From Clostridium amylolyticum (lineage in GTDB: Bacteria > Bacillota > Clostridia > Clostridiales > Clostridiaceae): a stretch of DNA of 64,000 nt. The position numbers and the translations under genes were made by a program. How positions within the stretch are numbered: the stretch's first letter is position 1; each line of letters begins with the position of its first letter. The stretch lies in the NCBI RefSeq assembly GCF_900142075.1, contig NZ_FQZO01000001.1:186001-250000 (forward strand). Direction: 5' to 3'. Shown here one piece after another: positions 36,108-45,767 of the stretch. Below the pieces are notes generated by a model, which was given only the letters and a program-made list of their open reading frames with translations, was not told the DNA's origin and searched no databases.

Positions 36108-36321
36108 GAAGTATAGGGGAATGATATTTTCATGTCTTGCTGCTGTATTTATATCTGTACCCATTGCCTTTTTTATGGTATTAATAAATTATGGATTTAA
36201 ACCAGGCTTCTTGATGGCATTTTTAAAATCTTCATTGGTGGGGACAGCCATTTCTGTGCCGTTGGCTAATATATTTATTCCATTGGCAGAGAGGATAGTA
36301 AATAAGGTAGTGGAGGAATAG
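36094..36321 (+). CDS. DUF2798 family small membrane protein
   Basis: 75 residues with two membrane segments (about 11-32 and 43-64) and PIAFFMVLINYGF plus a C-terminal FIPLAERIV, as in DUF2798 proteins. AAGGAG (inside the marR gene) serves ATG 36094. Coupled to the MarR gene and so probably repressed by it. The family has no known role. Confidence 0.75.
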   Translation: MKISKKYRGMIFSCLAAVFISVPIAFFMVLINYGFKPGFLMAFLKSSLVGTAISVPLANIFIPLAERIVNKVVEE

Positions 36322-36518
36322 TAGGCTTTCCTAAGTATCTTGATTGTTCTGTTTGTGAATAGTGCTAAGCCAAGGGTAATGTTGAGGCCTGCCCGCAAGG
36401 GGATTCCAGGCTCAGGTGGCATCTTTTTTATCTCCTCAAGACATGTGGAGAACAATGCCTTTTACAGAAGAAAGAGATGGGTAACTCAACTTTAAAGTAG
36501 TTTAGGAGGTGATTAATT

Positions 36519-36929
36519 ATGGAAAAGAAGCCTGAGAAAGACTCTAAATCAGCGTCCCAACTAATAGACGAGAAAATTGAGGAACTGGGTGATTGGCGCG
36601 GTCAGATGCTATCAAAGGTGCGGAACATAATCAAACAGGTAGACCCGGAGGTAGTGGAAGAGTGGAAGTGGAGAGGGACCCCTGTATGGTCTCATGACGG
36701 GATAATATGTACCGGGGAGACTTATAAGAATGTGGTGAAGATGACTTTCGCTAAAGGAGCATCACTGGAGGACCATATGCATATTTTCAACTCAAGCTTG
36801 GATGGGAATGTCAGGAGGGCCATAGACTTCCACCAGGGAGACCAGGTGAACGAGGAGGCTCTTAAGGAGCTAATCAGAGCTGCCATTGCATTAAATAATT
36901 CTAGCAGCAAGACTTCCCGTAAGAGGTGA
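36519..36929 (+). CDS. DUF1801 family protein
   Basis: 136 residues. EEWKWRGTPVWSHDGIICTGETYKNVVKMTFAKGASL is the core of DUF1801 (YdhG/YjhX-like) proteins. Strong TTAGGAGGTG site. G+C is a little higher than in the neighbours. A decayed copy of the same gene lies at 29200-29345. The function is unknown; some relatives are called iron chaperones of frataxin-like fold. Confidence 0.8.
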   Translation: MEKKPEKDSKSASQLIDEKIEELGDWRGQMLSKVRNIIKQVDPEVVEEWKWRGTPVWSHDGIICTGETYKNVVKMTFAKGASLEDHMHIFNSSLDGNVRRAIDFHQGDQVNEEALKELIRAAIALNNSSSKTSRKR

Positions 36930-36994
36930 GCTTCTGAGTCAGCCTGCTTGGGTTTTGAGTTAACAGACTAATTTTTATTTTTGGAGGGAACAAC

Positions 36995-37366
36995 ATGGAA
37001 GTTTTTGCAGAATATTTAGCTGGTATTGATAACCTGCAACATAAGGCCCGGCTGGAAGAGGTTTTTGGTTGGATAATTAAAACGTTTCCTAATCTAATTC
37101 CTAAAATTGCATGGAATCAGCCTATGTTTACTGATCACGGCACATTTATTATCGGCTTTAGCGTAGCAAAACATCATTTAGCCGTTGCCCCTGAAAGGGT
37201 AGGGATTGATCATTTTTCTGGGGAAATTGTGCAGGCTGGCTATAACCATAGTAAGGAGCTGATACGCATCCCATGGGATAGCCATGTTGATTTATCATTA
37301 CTTGAAAAAATCATCCAGTTTAATATTTTGGATAAGGCAGAATGTTCAACTTTTTGGAGAAAATGA
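36995..37366 (+). CDS. DUF1801 (YdhG-like) family protein
   Basis: 123 residues. VFAEYLAGIDNLQHKARLEEVFGWI, PKIAWNQPMFTDHGTFIIGFS and HLAVAPE follow the DUF1801 pattern of the YdhG/iron-chaperone branch. GGAGGG precedes ATG 36995. It is 65 bp after the other DUF1801 gene but only distantly related to it. Confidence 0.8.
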   Translation: MEVFAEYLAGIDNLQHKARLEEVFGWIIKTFPNLIPKIAWNQPMFTDHGTFIIGFSVAKHHLAVAPERVGIDHFSGEIVQAGYNHSKELIRIPWDSHVDLSLLEKIIQFNILDKAECSTFWRK

Positions 37367-37427
37367 TGAAAATAGCTTATCATATGCTATAATTTTGAAT
37401 ATAGATTAGCATTAAGGAAGTGGTGTC

Positions 37428-38000
37428 TTGGTACAGCAATATACAAAAAAAATGATTCGCCAGGTATTCATAAAGATGCTGAATGAGCATCCACTTAACA
37501 CAATCACAGTTAAGGCTATTGTTGCAGAATGTGAGATCAATAGAAATACATTTTATTATTACTATTCAGATATTTATGCAATTTTGTCGGAGATTTTCCA
37601 AACAGAACTTCAGAGAGTCATTGATGAATATAATGATACACTGTCCTGGGAGGAGAGCTTTATTGCGGCTGCTAAGTTTGCTTTAGAGAACAGAAGAGCA
37701 ATTTATCATGTATATAATTCCATGCAAAGAGAAGAATTGGAGAACTATATATACAATGTATCAGGAAATGTCATGATTAGGTATGTTGAAAAAGTAAGCG
37801 ATGGTATCTCAGCCTCTTCGGGGGATAAAAAACTTATTGCTTCCTTTTATCAGTGTGCCCTCACCCAAATGGTGCTGCATTGGATTGCTACAGGAATGAA
37901 GGAAGACCCTGATGTTATCAGCAGGAGAATAGGGCAGCTTTTCGATGGAAACATTGTCCTATCCCTTAAGCGAAGTGTTGGATTAACTGATATCTGGTAA
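37428..38000 (+). CDS. TetR/AcrR-family transcriptional regulator
   Basis: 190 residues from TTG 37428, with AAGGAAGTGG four bases upstream. N-terminal helix-turn-helix (MIRQVFIKMLNEHPLNTITVKAIVAECEINRNTFYYYYSDI), then a helical ligand domain. It lies directly upstream of the oleate hydratase gene, separated by a terminator, so control of that gene by a fatty acid is a reasonable guess. Confidence 0.88.
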   Translation: MVQQYTKKMIRQVFIKMLNEHPLNTITVKAIVAECEINRNTFYYYYSDIYAILSEIFQTELQRVIDEYNDTLSWEESFIAAAKFALENRRAIYHVYNSMQREELENYIYNVSGNVMIRYVEKVSDGISASSGDKKLIASFYQCALTQMVLHWIATGMKEDPDVISRRIGQLFDGNIVLSLKRSVGLTDIW

Positions 38001-38066
38001 AAAAATAATATGAGATTTCTTTTTTATTAGACATTCTAATGTAAATGCCTAAAAATTAGACAAATG

Positions 38067-38104
38067 AACTGCAGTGTTTGAATTTCGAACACTGCAGTTT
38101 TTTT
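38067..38104 (+). terminator. Rho-independent terminator after the TetR gene
   Basis: AACTGCAGTGTT (38067-38078) pairs perfectly with AACACTGCAGTT (38088-38099), followed by a run of T. Confidence 0.9.
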
Positions 38105-38299
38105 ATCTAATGTAAAAGATATTAAAAAGCTATATTATAAGTATAAATAAATCCTACAGACAACAAATATTCACAAAGTTAAAGGTGGATTTATTATATT
38201 TTGTACCACCTAGTTATATTAACAAGGTTAATAAAAAGATATCTAAACACAATAGTAGGATTTAGAAAACTATTAATAATTGGGAAAGAGGGAGAAAAA

Positions 38300-40093
38300 A
38301 TGAAAATAAAAACACATGATGATAGGCTTACACTTACCAATGGAAGTTATCATGCTTTAGTAAATGCAAGAAAGCCTAAGGGAATCGATGATAAAAAAGC
38401 TTACTTAATAGGTACAGGAATTGGTGCTTTAGCTGCTGGCTGTTTTTTGATTCGTGATGCCCATATGGATGGAAGCAAGATCACTTTTCTAGAGCAATTA
38501 GACATCCCTGGTGGATCCTTGGATGGTGCTATTCGTGAAAATATGGGTTATGTAGCACGTGGTGGACGTGAAATGGGACATCATTTTGAGGTTTTATGGA
38601 GCTTGTTTAGTTCATTACCATCCACAGAAGATCCTAGTATGACTGTATTAGACCATTTTTATTATACAAACTATGATGATCCAAACTTTAGCAATTGTCG
38701 TATTACTAAAAACCAAGGGGAACGTTATGACAATGGGAAATTTAATTTGGGTCAAGACTTGGCAAAGGAATTAGCTGCTTTTACCAGCATGACAGATGAA
38801 GAGCTTCAAAATAAAGCTATAGAAGATATTTTTTCTGAAGAGCTTTTAAACTCTGATTTTTGGACATTATGGAGAACAATGTTCGCTTTTGAAAACTGGC
38901 ATAGTGCCCTAGAGATGAAATTATATATGAACCGTTTCATCCACCATGTTGGCGGATTGACAAATCTTTCAGCTTTACAATTTTCAAGACATGATCAATT
39001 CACTTCCTTTGTAAAACCTATGGTTAAATACTTGGAAGATCACGGTGCTAAATTTGAATATGGAGTCAATGTGGATAACGTTGAGTTCTCAATTTCAAAC
39101 GATAAAAAGGTTGCAAAGAAAATAGTTGCAAAAGATAAGAATGAAAAGGATATTTCCATTGACTTAACAGAAAATGACTTAGTATTTATCACTAATGGAT
39201 CCATGACTGAAGGTTCTGGGTATGGTGATGACAATACTTCTGCTCCATTTAACAAGGAACTAGGTGGATGTTGGAGACTGTGGAAAAACATAGCTGCCCA
39301 ATCCGATGAATTTGGAAATCCAGATAAGTTCTGTACAGATACAGAAAAATCTAATTGGGAGTCTTGTACAGTAACTTGCCATGATGAACGTGTTCCTAAG
39401 TACATTGAAAAGATCACAAAACGTTCCCCATATGGCGGACGCACTGTAACAGGCGGCATAGTTACAGCTGTTGACTCTTCATGGCTTATGAGCTGGACCA
39501 TAAACCGTCAAGAACAATATTATGGACAACCTGAAAAAGACGTTGTGGTTTGGGTATATGGTTTATTCTCTGATGTTCCTGGAGACTATATTAAAAAATC
39601 TATGAGAAATTGTACTGGTAAGGAAATCACAAAAGAATGGTTATATCATATAGGTGTTCCTACAGATGAAATAGAAGAATTAGCAGAAAGCTGCACTGCA
39701 ATTCCTGTTATGATGCCATTTATTACATCTATGTTTATGCCTCGTGAATTTGGAGACCGTCCTTATGTTGTACCAAAGAATGCAGTAAACTTTGCTTTCT
39801 TAGGACAATTTGCTGAAACCTTGGATGATCCAGGACGTGATACTGTATTTACTATTGAATATTCAGGACGTACAGCTATGGAAGCAGTATATGTTTTAAC
39901 CGGAGTTGAAAAAGGAGTTCCTGAGGTGTTTGCTTCCAGATACGATATCCGTTACTTATTAAATGCAGGTGTAAGTTTATTAGATGGAGAAAAACCAAAA
40001 ATTGATCTGCCACCACTTACTAGACGTAAAATTGTAAAACAATTAGCAGGAACAGATATTGAACGATTATTGAAAGAATATGGAATTATTTAA
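38300..40093 (+). CDS. ohyA: Oleate hydratase
   Basis: FAD enzyme that hydrates the cis-9 double bond of unsaturated fatty acids (oleate to 10-hydroxystearate), often to detoxify them. 597 residues from ATG 38300, which has AGAGGGAG upstream; in-frame ATG codons further upstream lack one. FAD site YLIGTGIGALAAG (38-47 for the glycine motif), FLEQLDIPGGSLDG, RGGREMGHHFE and FITNGSMTEGSGYGD are all characteristic of the MCRA/OhyA family. Ended by a terminator at 40121. Confidence 0.96.
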   Translation: MKIKTHDDRLTLTNGSYHALVNARKPKGIDDKKAYLIGTGIGALAAGCFLIRDAHMDGSKITFLEQLDIPGGSLDGAIRENMGYVARGGREMGHHFEVLWSLFSSLPSTEDPSMTVLDHFYYTNYDDPNFSNCRITKNQGERYDNGKFNLGQDLAKELAAFTSMTDEELQNKAIEDIFSEELLNSDFWTLWRTMFAFENWHSALEMKLYMNRFIHHVGGLTNLSALQFSRHDQFTSFVKPMVKYLEDHGAKFEYGVNVDNVEFSISNDKKVAKKIVAKDKNEKDISIDLTENDLVFITNGSMTEGSGYGDDNTSAPFNKELGGCWRLWKNIAAQSDEFGNPDKFCTDTEKSNWESCTVTCHDERVPKYIEKITKRSPYGGRTVTGGIVTAVDSSWLMSWTINRQEQYYGQPEKDVVVWVYGLFSDVPGDYIKKSMRNCTGKEITKEWLYHIGVPTDEIEELAESCTAIPVMMPFITSMFMPREFGDRPYVVPKNAVNFAFLGQFAETLDDPGRDTVFTIEYSGRTAMEAVYVLTGVEKGVPEVFASRYDIRYLLNAGVSLLDGEKPKIDLPPLTRRKIVKQLAGTDIERLLKEYGII

Positions 40094-40120
40094 TGGCACT
40101 TAGAATTAAATAATTTATTT

Positions 40121-40157
40121 AAAATCCCGAATTTGAAAAAAATCGGGATTTTAATTT
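40121..40157 (+). terminator. Rho-independent terminator after ohyA
   Basis: AAAATCCCGA (40121-40130) pairs perfectly with TCGGGATTTT (40143-40152), followed by AATTT. Confidence 0.85.
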
Positions 40158-40218
40158 ATACCCATTTATCATAATACGCTGGCACTATAACAGATATCAC
40201 TCAAAGGAGGAAGCTTCT

Positions 40219-42330
40219 GTGAAAAAAGAAAAAAATCTTAAGCAAGTTTATATTCCTACAATAGAAGAAATGCAATGTTGGTATGAAGATGACTTGCGTA
40301 GAGAAGCCTTAAAATCATCGGAATTGGAAAATAACAAAAAAATAAGTGAGCAGGGATCCTTTTTTAAAGCTTTTCGAAAATTTGAAGAAGAGGATGTGAA
40401 AATTCCTTCTGATTCTAAAAAAAATAATGTTTATTATGAAAAATATAAAGCTTATGTAGAACAAGAATTAGAAAACAAGGGCAAAAAGATCCAAGAAATT
40501 GAAAATTTAATGGAATATGAAAAGTTTTTTCTTCGCTGGGAAAGAAGAGTGAATAGCGAAAGCAATAATTACAGTCACTATGGGAGTAATTCAGCTACAA
40601 GATATAGAGTCGATGGCATAGAAAAATTGGAGAGAGAGTTAGAGATAATATTAGAAAGCTCTCCGGAAGCATGGGAATGTTATTATAAACGTCAATTGAT
40701 AAGTGATATAGAAACCCAGCATCAACAGCGTTTGGTAACTGTACCTTATGTAGTTAAAGCAAAACAAAAAGTGATAGATTCCTTGAATTTAGGTGTTCCT
40801 GTATATATCGTAGGGCATTTAGGAAGTGGTAAAACACAATTAGCAACTGAAGCAGCCATGGATTTCACCATACAAAATAAAATACAAGCAGAATTAGAAG
40901 GGAAAATGGAGCATTGGTTTTCTGAAAATCCAAATGCCACAGAGAAAGATGCCATTGAAAAATTTAGAGAATTTAATGAGGAAAGAAAGCTCTACTACAA
41001 AAATATATTAATTAATGGAAGTAAAGAGGAAATAGAAGCTTTACAGCCGCTATTTATATCCGGCTCACACAATTTAACCTACGAAGATATGTTTGTAGAG
41101 AAAACTTTGTCTCTGGAACATAGTTTCTCCCAAGGCTCCTATAGGGATTATCTGAATATGATCATAGGAGATTTTTATGAGTGGATGGATGAGCATAAAG
41201 AAAGACTGGATCAGATCACTGATGAAGAACAGTTGCAGCTTAAGATTCAAATATGGAAGAGTTTTTCTGATTTATTGGTAGCAAGTAATAGTAACTTTGG
41301 TACTACAATTAAAAAAATAGAAAGAGAAATTTTACTTGCAGTAAAAGAAGGCCGCCCTGTAATCGTAGACGAATTAAATACCATTGCCATGCAAAACTTA
41401 ATTGCATTGAACGATATTCTGCAGCGTCATGCAGGAAATACAGCTTACATCACAGGAGTTGGACCTGTTTTGATTAAACCTGGATTTGCATTTATTGGTA
41501 CAGGAAACCTATCATCTCAAAGGGTGAATTATGAAGGAACAAATGAGCTAAATCCAGCCTTTAAATCACGTTTCGTAACCATTGAGTACAATTATGTACC
41601 CCAAAAGATAACTGGTTCCTTAGAAGATCAACAGTGCCCAGAAAAAAATGAGCTTTTTAGGATAATAATAGCTCAATTAGCTGATAAAAATGGAAATGTT
41701 CATATTCCTGATTCCAAAAGGACATTAGAAGAATTGTTTCGTTTTTCTCAGCTTTGCAGGGTTACTCAAAATGTCTTTATGGGCAAGTGGAAAGATAATG
41801 AGGTGCAAAAAGATTTTGGTATAGATGAACCGGAGCTTAGAGAATCTGTATTATCAATCCGTAATATTTTGCACGTTTTAAATGATTGGAACAAAGGGGA
41901 AGAAAAAGATCTAAGCAAAGCTATGTGGGATGGTTTCATTAGTTCCATCACTTATGCTGACGACCAAAACTATATTCTATCACAGGCGGTGCGTTTTGGA
42001 TTCTTTCCTATAGGAGAAGGATGGAATATTGAGATAAAAGACATAGGAGAAGCAACAACCACATACGAAGAAATTCGTACCCGTCCGTATCGCTATGTTC
42101 GTCCATCCATAGAAGCTTTAAGCTGCTTAGATGTAGTTCATCTGATATTTGGGGAAGGAACTCTTAGAAAAACTTTGCCAGAAGCACTAAAAGAAAATTT
42201 TGGAGCTGATATTGAGGGTTCATGGCCAATTGATGCAAAAAAATATCAAGTGCTAGACCGACAATTATCTCATTTAGAGCATTCAAAAGAGCTACTTGAA
42301 TACTTAGAAGATAATGGAGTAGAAAAATGA
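40219..42330 (+). CDS. MoxR-type AAA+ ATPase of a three-gene ternary system
   Basis: 703 residues. An N-terminal charged, coiled-coil-like part (1-190) precedes a MoxR-like AAA+ domain: Walker A GHLGSGKT (199-206), a long helical insert (about 220-370), Walker B PVIVDELN (acid pair 384-385) and GNLSSQRVNYEGTNELNPAFKSRF, the sensor/arginine-finger region. GTG 40219 is behind AAAGGAGG. It overlaps the beta-propeller gene by 4 bp. MoxR ATPases act as chaperones for VWA-domain partners, as encoded two genes on. Substrate unknown. Confidence 0.85.
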   Translation: MKKEKNLKQVYIPTIEEMQCWYEDDLRREALKSSELENNKKISEQGSFFKAFRKFEEEDVKIPSDSKKNNVYYEKYKAYVEQELENKGKKIQEIENLMEYEKFFLRWERRVNSESNNYSHYGSNSATRYRVDGIEKLERELEIILESSPEAWECYYKRQLISDIETQHQQRLVTVPYVVKAKQKVIDSLNLGVPVYIVGHLGSGKTQLATEAAMDFTIQNKIQAELEGKMEHWFSENPNATEKDAIEKFREFNEERKLYYKNILINGSKEEIEALQPLFISGSHNLTYEDMFVEKTLSLEHSFSQGSYRDYLNMIIGDFYEWMDEHKERLDQITDEEQLQLKIQIWKSFSDLLVASNSNFGTTIKKIEREILLAVKEGRPVIVDELNTIAMQNLIALNDILQRHAGNTAYITGVGPVLIKPGFAFIGTGNLSSQRVNYEGTNELNPAFKSRFVTIEYNYVPQKITGSLEDQQCPEKNELFRIIIAQLADKNGNVHIPDSKRTLEELFRFSQLCRVTQNVFMGKWKDNEVQKDFGIDEPELRESVLSIRNILHVLNDWNKGEEKDLSKAMWDGFISSITYADDQNYILSQAVRFGFFPIGEGWNIEIKDIGEATTTYEEIRTRPYRYVRPSIEALSCLDVVHLIFGEGTLRKTLPEALKENFGADIEGSWPIDAKKYQVLDRQLSHLEHSKELLEYLEDNGVEK

Positions 42331-43565
42331 AAGTGAATTTGTCAGTAGACGGTGAGGATTTTAAAAGTCAAGTTAAAGAACTAAGAGAAAAGCTGAATGA
42401 ATGCTTAATAAATGGAGTTTTGGATGATGGTTTCCAGGAGCAATTAGACGAACTTTCACAAATGGAAGAAGAGTTATTAGCTAATTTAGTTCCATATTAC
42501 CGGGTTTATGCAAATAATATTAAAAAGACTTCCATGCAAGTAAATCCAATAAAACCATTGGGGGTCTATGGCTTTGATAGTTTTTTACAAGCTACGCTTA
42601 AGGTTAATAAAAATCTTTTTATTACAAGTAGTATAGATGGAAAAGTACAATTTTTTTATATAGATATTGCAGATGATTTTTCTGATGAAAATCAAGTTGA
42701 AGCTGAATGGAGTCCTCCTATTAAAGAAATAAAAGAGACAATTTCCTTTATGTATAAATTAAATGATAAAGAAATATTGCTCTTTGGAGTGAGAGGGGGA
42801 TGCTACCTGCTCTTAAGCGATAATTTTCATCAAATGCCTGATGTTAACGAAGACATTAAAGTTAAAAGGCTTCAAACAGATGGCGAAGTTAGTGGGGTTG
42901 GAAGATGCTTAGCGATTAATGATGGTTTATTTGTAGTGGAAAATGGAGAGGAAAAGTTAAATTTATTAGAAATAATAAAAGAAAAAGATGATTATAGTCT
43001 GGTTTTTCATAAAGAGATATATTGCACTATTCCAAATTGGACTACACTAGAAAAGATAAATGAAGATTATTTTGTAGTTGGAACAAAAACTGGGGAATTA
43101 TATTTTATTAAATATGAGAACAGACAATTTAATATTGCAGATAAAATTAATTTTCTAGATGATGAAATAAGGCAGATTACATGGCTAGAGGATGGAAATG
43201 GTAATAGTAATTCTATTATGGTAATAGGAAATAATGGACACGTTAAGATATTTTCTTTATATGAAGATGAAAAAGTTGTAAAAATAGAATTGAATGATTT
43301 AGAGGGTAATTTATTTGATGTTCAATGTAAAAAAGGCACAGCTATAGTTTTAAGTGAAGATGGAATCATATATTTATTTGAAGAGAATTTTGGCAATTGG
43401 TATCTAAATGAAGGGGCGGCAATGAAAGACGTATTTTTTACAAATGTCTTAAAATTGGATATTTTAAAATATTTGCTTATGGATGTGGAAGGTAAATTAA
43501 AGCTTCTAGACATTGATAGAATCCATACACCAAAGGACTTGCGGGATATGCCACTGTATCAATAG
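42327..43565 (+). CDS. Beta-propeller-like protein of the ternary system
   Basis: 412 residues. An N-terminal helical segment (1-60) is followed by repeated beta units with the pattern h-h-x-x-x-x-x-G-x-h-x-h-h: ITSSIDGKVQFFYID, LFGVRGGCYLLLSD, FVVGTKTGELYFIKYE, MVIGNNGHVKIFSLYE, IVLSEDGIIYLFEEN and LLMDVEGKLKLLDID. Six or more such units indicate a beta-propeller. Start codon inside the end of the ATPase gene. In MoxR-VWA-propeller systems this component is thought to bind the target. No signal peptide, so cytoplasmic. Confidence 0.75.
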   Translation: MKVNLSVDGEDFKSQVKELREKLNECLINGVLDDGFQEQLDELSQMEEELLANLVPYYRVYANNIKKTSMQVNPIKPLGVYGFDSFLQATLKVNKNLFITSSIDGKVQFFYIDIADDFSDENQVEAEWSPPIKEIKETISFMYKLNDKEILLFGVRGGCYLLLSDNFHQMPDVNEDIKVKRLQTDGEVSGVGRCLAINDGLFVVENGEEKLNLLEIIKEKDDYSLVFHKEIYCTIPNWTTLEKINEDYFVVGTKTGELYFIKYENRQFNIADKINFLDDEIRQITWLEDGNGNSNSIMVIGNNGHVKIFSLYEDEKVVKIELNDLEGNLFDVQCKKGTAIVLSEDGIIYLFEENFGNWYLNEGAAMKDVFFTNVLKLDILKYLLMDVEGKLKLLDIDRIHTPKDLRDMPLYQ

Positions 43566-43576
43566 GAGGGATTATA

Positions 43577-45520
43577 ATGTTTGACTTTGATGAACAAACT
43601 CTAATTGAAGAATCTAAAAAACATTGCCAAGAATTTTTACAAAAAGAGCAGCGCTCCTTAGCCACATTTACAGGAGATTCTAGTTTGATGTATATTCCTG
43701 ATTCAAAATTAGAAAGATTTCTATTAGATCCTTCCAAGGGGGTTTTGTATTTACCCCTTCAAAGCTTTTTGGATAGAAAATTAGATGAAAATGAAATAAT
43801 GTGGCATATCTACTATGAATTAGCCCTATACCCTGATTGGAAAAAACAAACTAAACAATATTTGAATAGAAAAAAACACTGGCAGAAAGAAATTGATCAC
43901 ATGACAAGCTATATTCTGGGTAGAATAAAAAAAGAAGGTCTGGAAAAAGACCAGGCGTATGAACCCAGAATTATTTCCAATTATGTAACAAGAGAAATTA
44001 TTGGACTATTACATGTATTGGATAAGTACGCATCATTTTTGAGAGTTTTACAGTTGTGTCCTATATACAGGGATGAAGAAAATTTTGAGAGGATTGCTTC
44101 ATATATGAAACAAACAGGTAAGACCACGGAGTCAATTTCTCAGATGCCTAAACATAGAGCTTTTGCAAAGAGTTTATTAATTATTGAATTATATAAAAGA
44201 GCGCCTGAAATACAAGGATGTGCTCAAAATCCCTTTCATAGGAAAGTTTTCAATGAGCCTTTTTTTGACTTTATTCATTATCAATTAGTCAGGCAGATAA
44301 ATGATGATGAAGGAATTATAGAAAGAGATCCATTCATCCGTTCTTTTATCTATAAAACTTTTGAACAATTGTGGAAAGAAGAAATTGATGAAATGGATTT
44401 TTATAAATCAAAAGCCCAGAAAAAAGAGCAAGTACAGGGAGACAAAAATCCTTTTGAACAATCTGAAGAAGATGAAATGCCAGATTCACTGGAATCTACA
44501 CAGGAAGAAGTGGAAAAGATTCTAGAAGAAATGCTAGATGAACAAGACCAAATGAGTATGACAGTGCAAGACATGATGCAAGGTAAGGTAGATTTAGAGG
44601 CTTATGGGATCAGTCAGGGAGATCAGCAATTGTTTCAATTTTATTCAAATAAAATGAAATCTGAAAGAGAACAAATGCGTCAATTTTGGAAAAAGCTCAT
44701 AGGGGATGCTAAAAAGGAGATAAGTGTAAAAAAGCATGGTCAAATAAAGGGAAAAATAGATGTGCATAGCATGGTTAAATCTTATCCGGATTTTGTAGAA
44801 GCTGAAAAAAAGGGAAATTACAAGAGCCTTCTGATTTTTAATAGATATTTACTAGAGCCACGAACAGATATATTGCCTGAAAGAATAGAGATTTCTTTTG
44901 TGATAGACAATTCAGGATCCATGAATGGGGCTAAAATTGAGGCTGCGAGAAAAGCTTTATCGGTGACATTACTGTCAATTGATGATTTTAATGAATATTT
45001 GAAAAGCAATGCGGCTCAATTAAATCAAAAAGTAGAAGTTTTAAGCGAAACTTGGTTTTTTGGCAGTAAGTATTATAATGTCAAAGAATTTAATGATAAA
45101 AATGTGAAGGAAAAAGAAAAAAGCGATATAATCCGCTCCATAGTGAAGCTGGATGCAACAGATGGATCAACAGATGATGCAAGCTGCCTTAGAGAAATAT
45201 CCCATGGAATTACATCCATACAGGAAAGGGAACTGAAAAAAGGAAAACAAATAAAGATAGTCTTCGAAATTACAGACGGTGCATCAAGTTTGCCAGGATC
45301 AGCAAAAGAAGCTGTACAAGAATTGTTATCAAAAAATGTTCAGGTGTATGCATTTCAAATGGGAAAAAACAGCGAAGCAAATGAAAAAATCTTTAACTTC
45401 GTATGGAATGAAGGATACAAACAGACACACGGGGTAATCATAGGTGAACAAGTAGAAAAGCTGCCTAAAGAACTTCTAAAAGCAGTAGAAAAAAATATGC
45501 GGTTTATTTTTAATAATTAG
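43577..45520 (+). CDS. VWA-domain protein of the ternary system
   Basis: 647 residues. The N-terminal half (1-270) is helical and includes MWHIYYELALY, which looks like a degenerate HExxH-type zincin helix. An acidic linker (about 290-330) leads to a C-terminal VWA domain with a complete MIDAS start DNSGS (444-448) and the later Thr and Asp sites (DGSTDD, EITDGAS). AGGAGG precedes ATG 43577, 11 bp after the propeller gene. The VWA domain probably binds metal-dependently to partner or target proteins under control of the MoxR ATPase. Confidence 0.85.
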   Translation: MFDFDEQTLIEESKKHCQEFLQKEQRSLATFTGDSSLMYIPDSKLERFLLDPSKGVLYLPLQSFLDRKLDENEIMWHIYYELALYPDWKKQTKQYLNRKKHWQKEIDHMTSYILGRIKKEGLEKDQAYEPRIISNYVTREIIGLLHVLDKYASFLRVLQLCPIYRDEENFERIASYMKQTGKTTESISQMPKHRAFAKSLLIIELYKRAPEIQGCAQNPFHRKVFNEPFFDFIHYQLVRQINDDEGIIERDPFIRSFIYKTFEQLWKEEIDEMDFYKSKAQKKEQVQGDKNPFEQSEEDEMPDSLESTQEEVEKILEEMLDEQDQMSMTVQDMMQGKVDLEAYGISQGDQQLFQFYSNKMKSEREQMRQFWKKLIGDAKKEISVKKHGQIKGKIDVHSMVKSYPDFVEAEKKGNYKSLLIFNRYLLEPRTDILPERIEISFVIDNSGSMNGAKIEAARKALSVTLLSIDDFNEYLKSNAAQLNQKVEVLSETWFFGSKYYNVKEFNDKNVKEKEKSDIIRSIVKLDATDGSTDDASCLREISHGITSIQERELKKGKQIKIVFEITDGASSLPGSAKEAVQELLSKNVQVYAFQMGKNSEANEKIFNFVWNEGYKQTHGVIIGEQVEKLPKELLKAVEKNMRFIFNN

Positions 45521-45580
45521 CTGCAATATTGAAAAGATATGCACAATTAATGAATAATAATTATCAGAAAATAAAAAATA

Positions 45581-45609
45581 TTGACACGATATATAGGCTA
45601 TAGTATATT
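45581..45609 (+). promoter_or_regulatory. Promoter upstream of the AHSA1 gene
   Basis: Consensus TTGACA (45581-45586) and TATATT (45604-45609), spacing 17. A long leader of about 150 nt follows before the start codon. Confidence 0.65.
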
Positions 45610-45767
45610 AAAATTAATATAAATAACTTTTACCATATAGATTAAGTAAAAGCAAAAAGAGTTTCAATAATAAAAATAGTTAGGTAAATTTAGGTTAATT
45701 TAACATATAAGCAACAAGATAACAGTAAGAAACATTAATAATTAATTATTAAAGAGGTGAAGAGAAT

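Noticed and set aside
36189..36455. Minus-strand frame with TCLEEIKKMPPEPGIPLRAG
   Set aside because: It overlaps the DUF2798 gene; the 36322-36480 part may be a gene remnant, but nothing about it could be identified.
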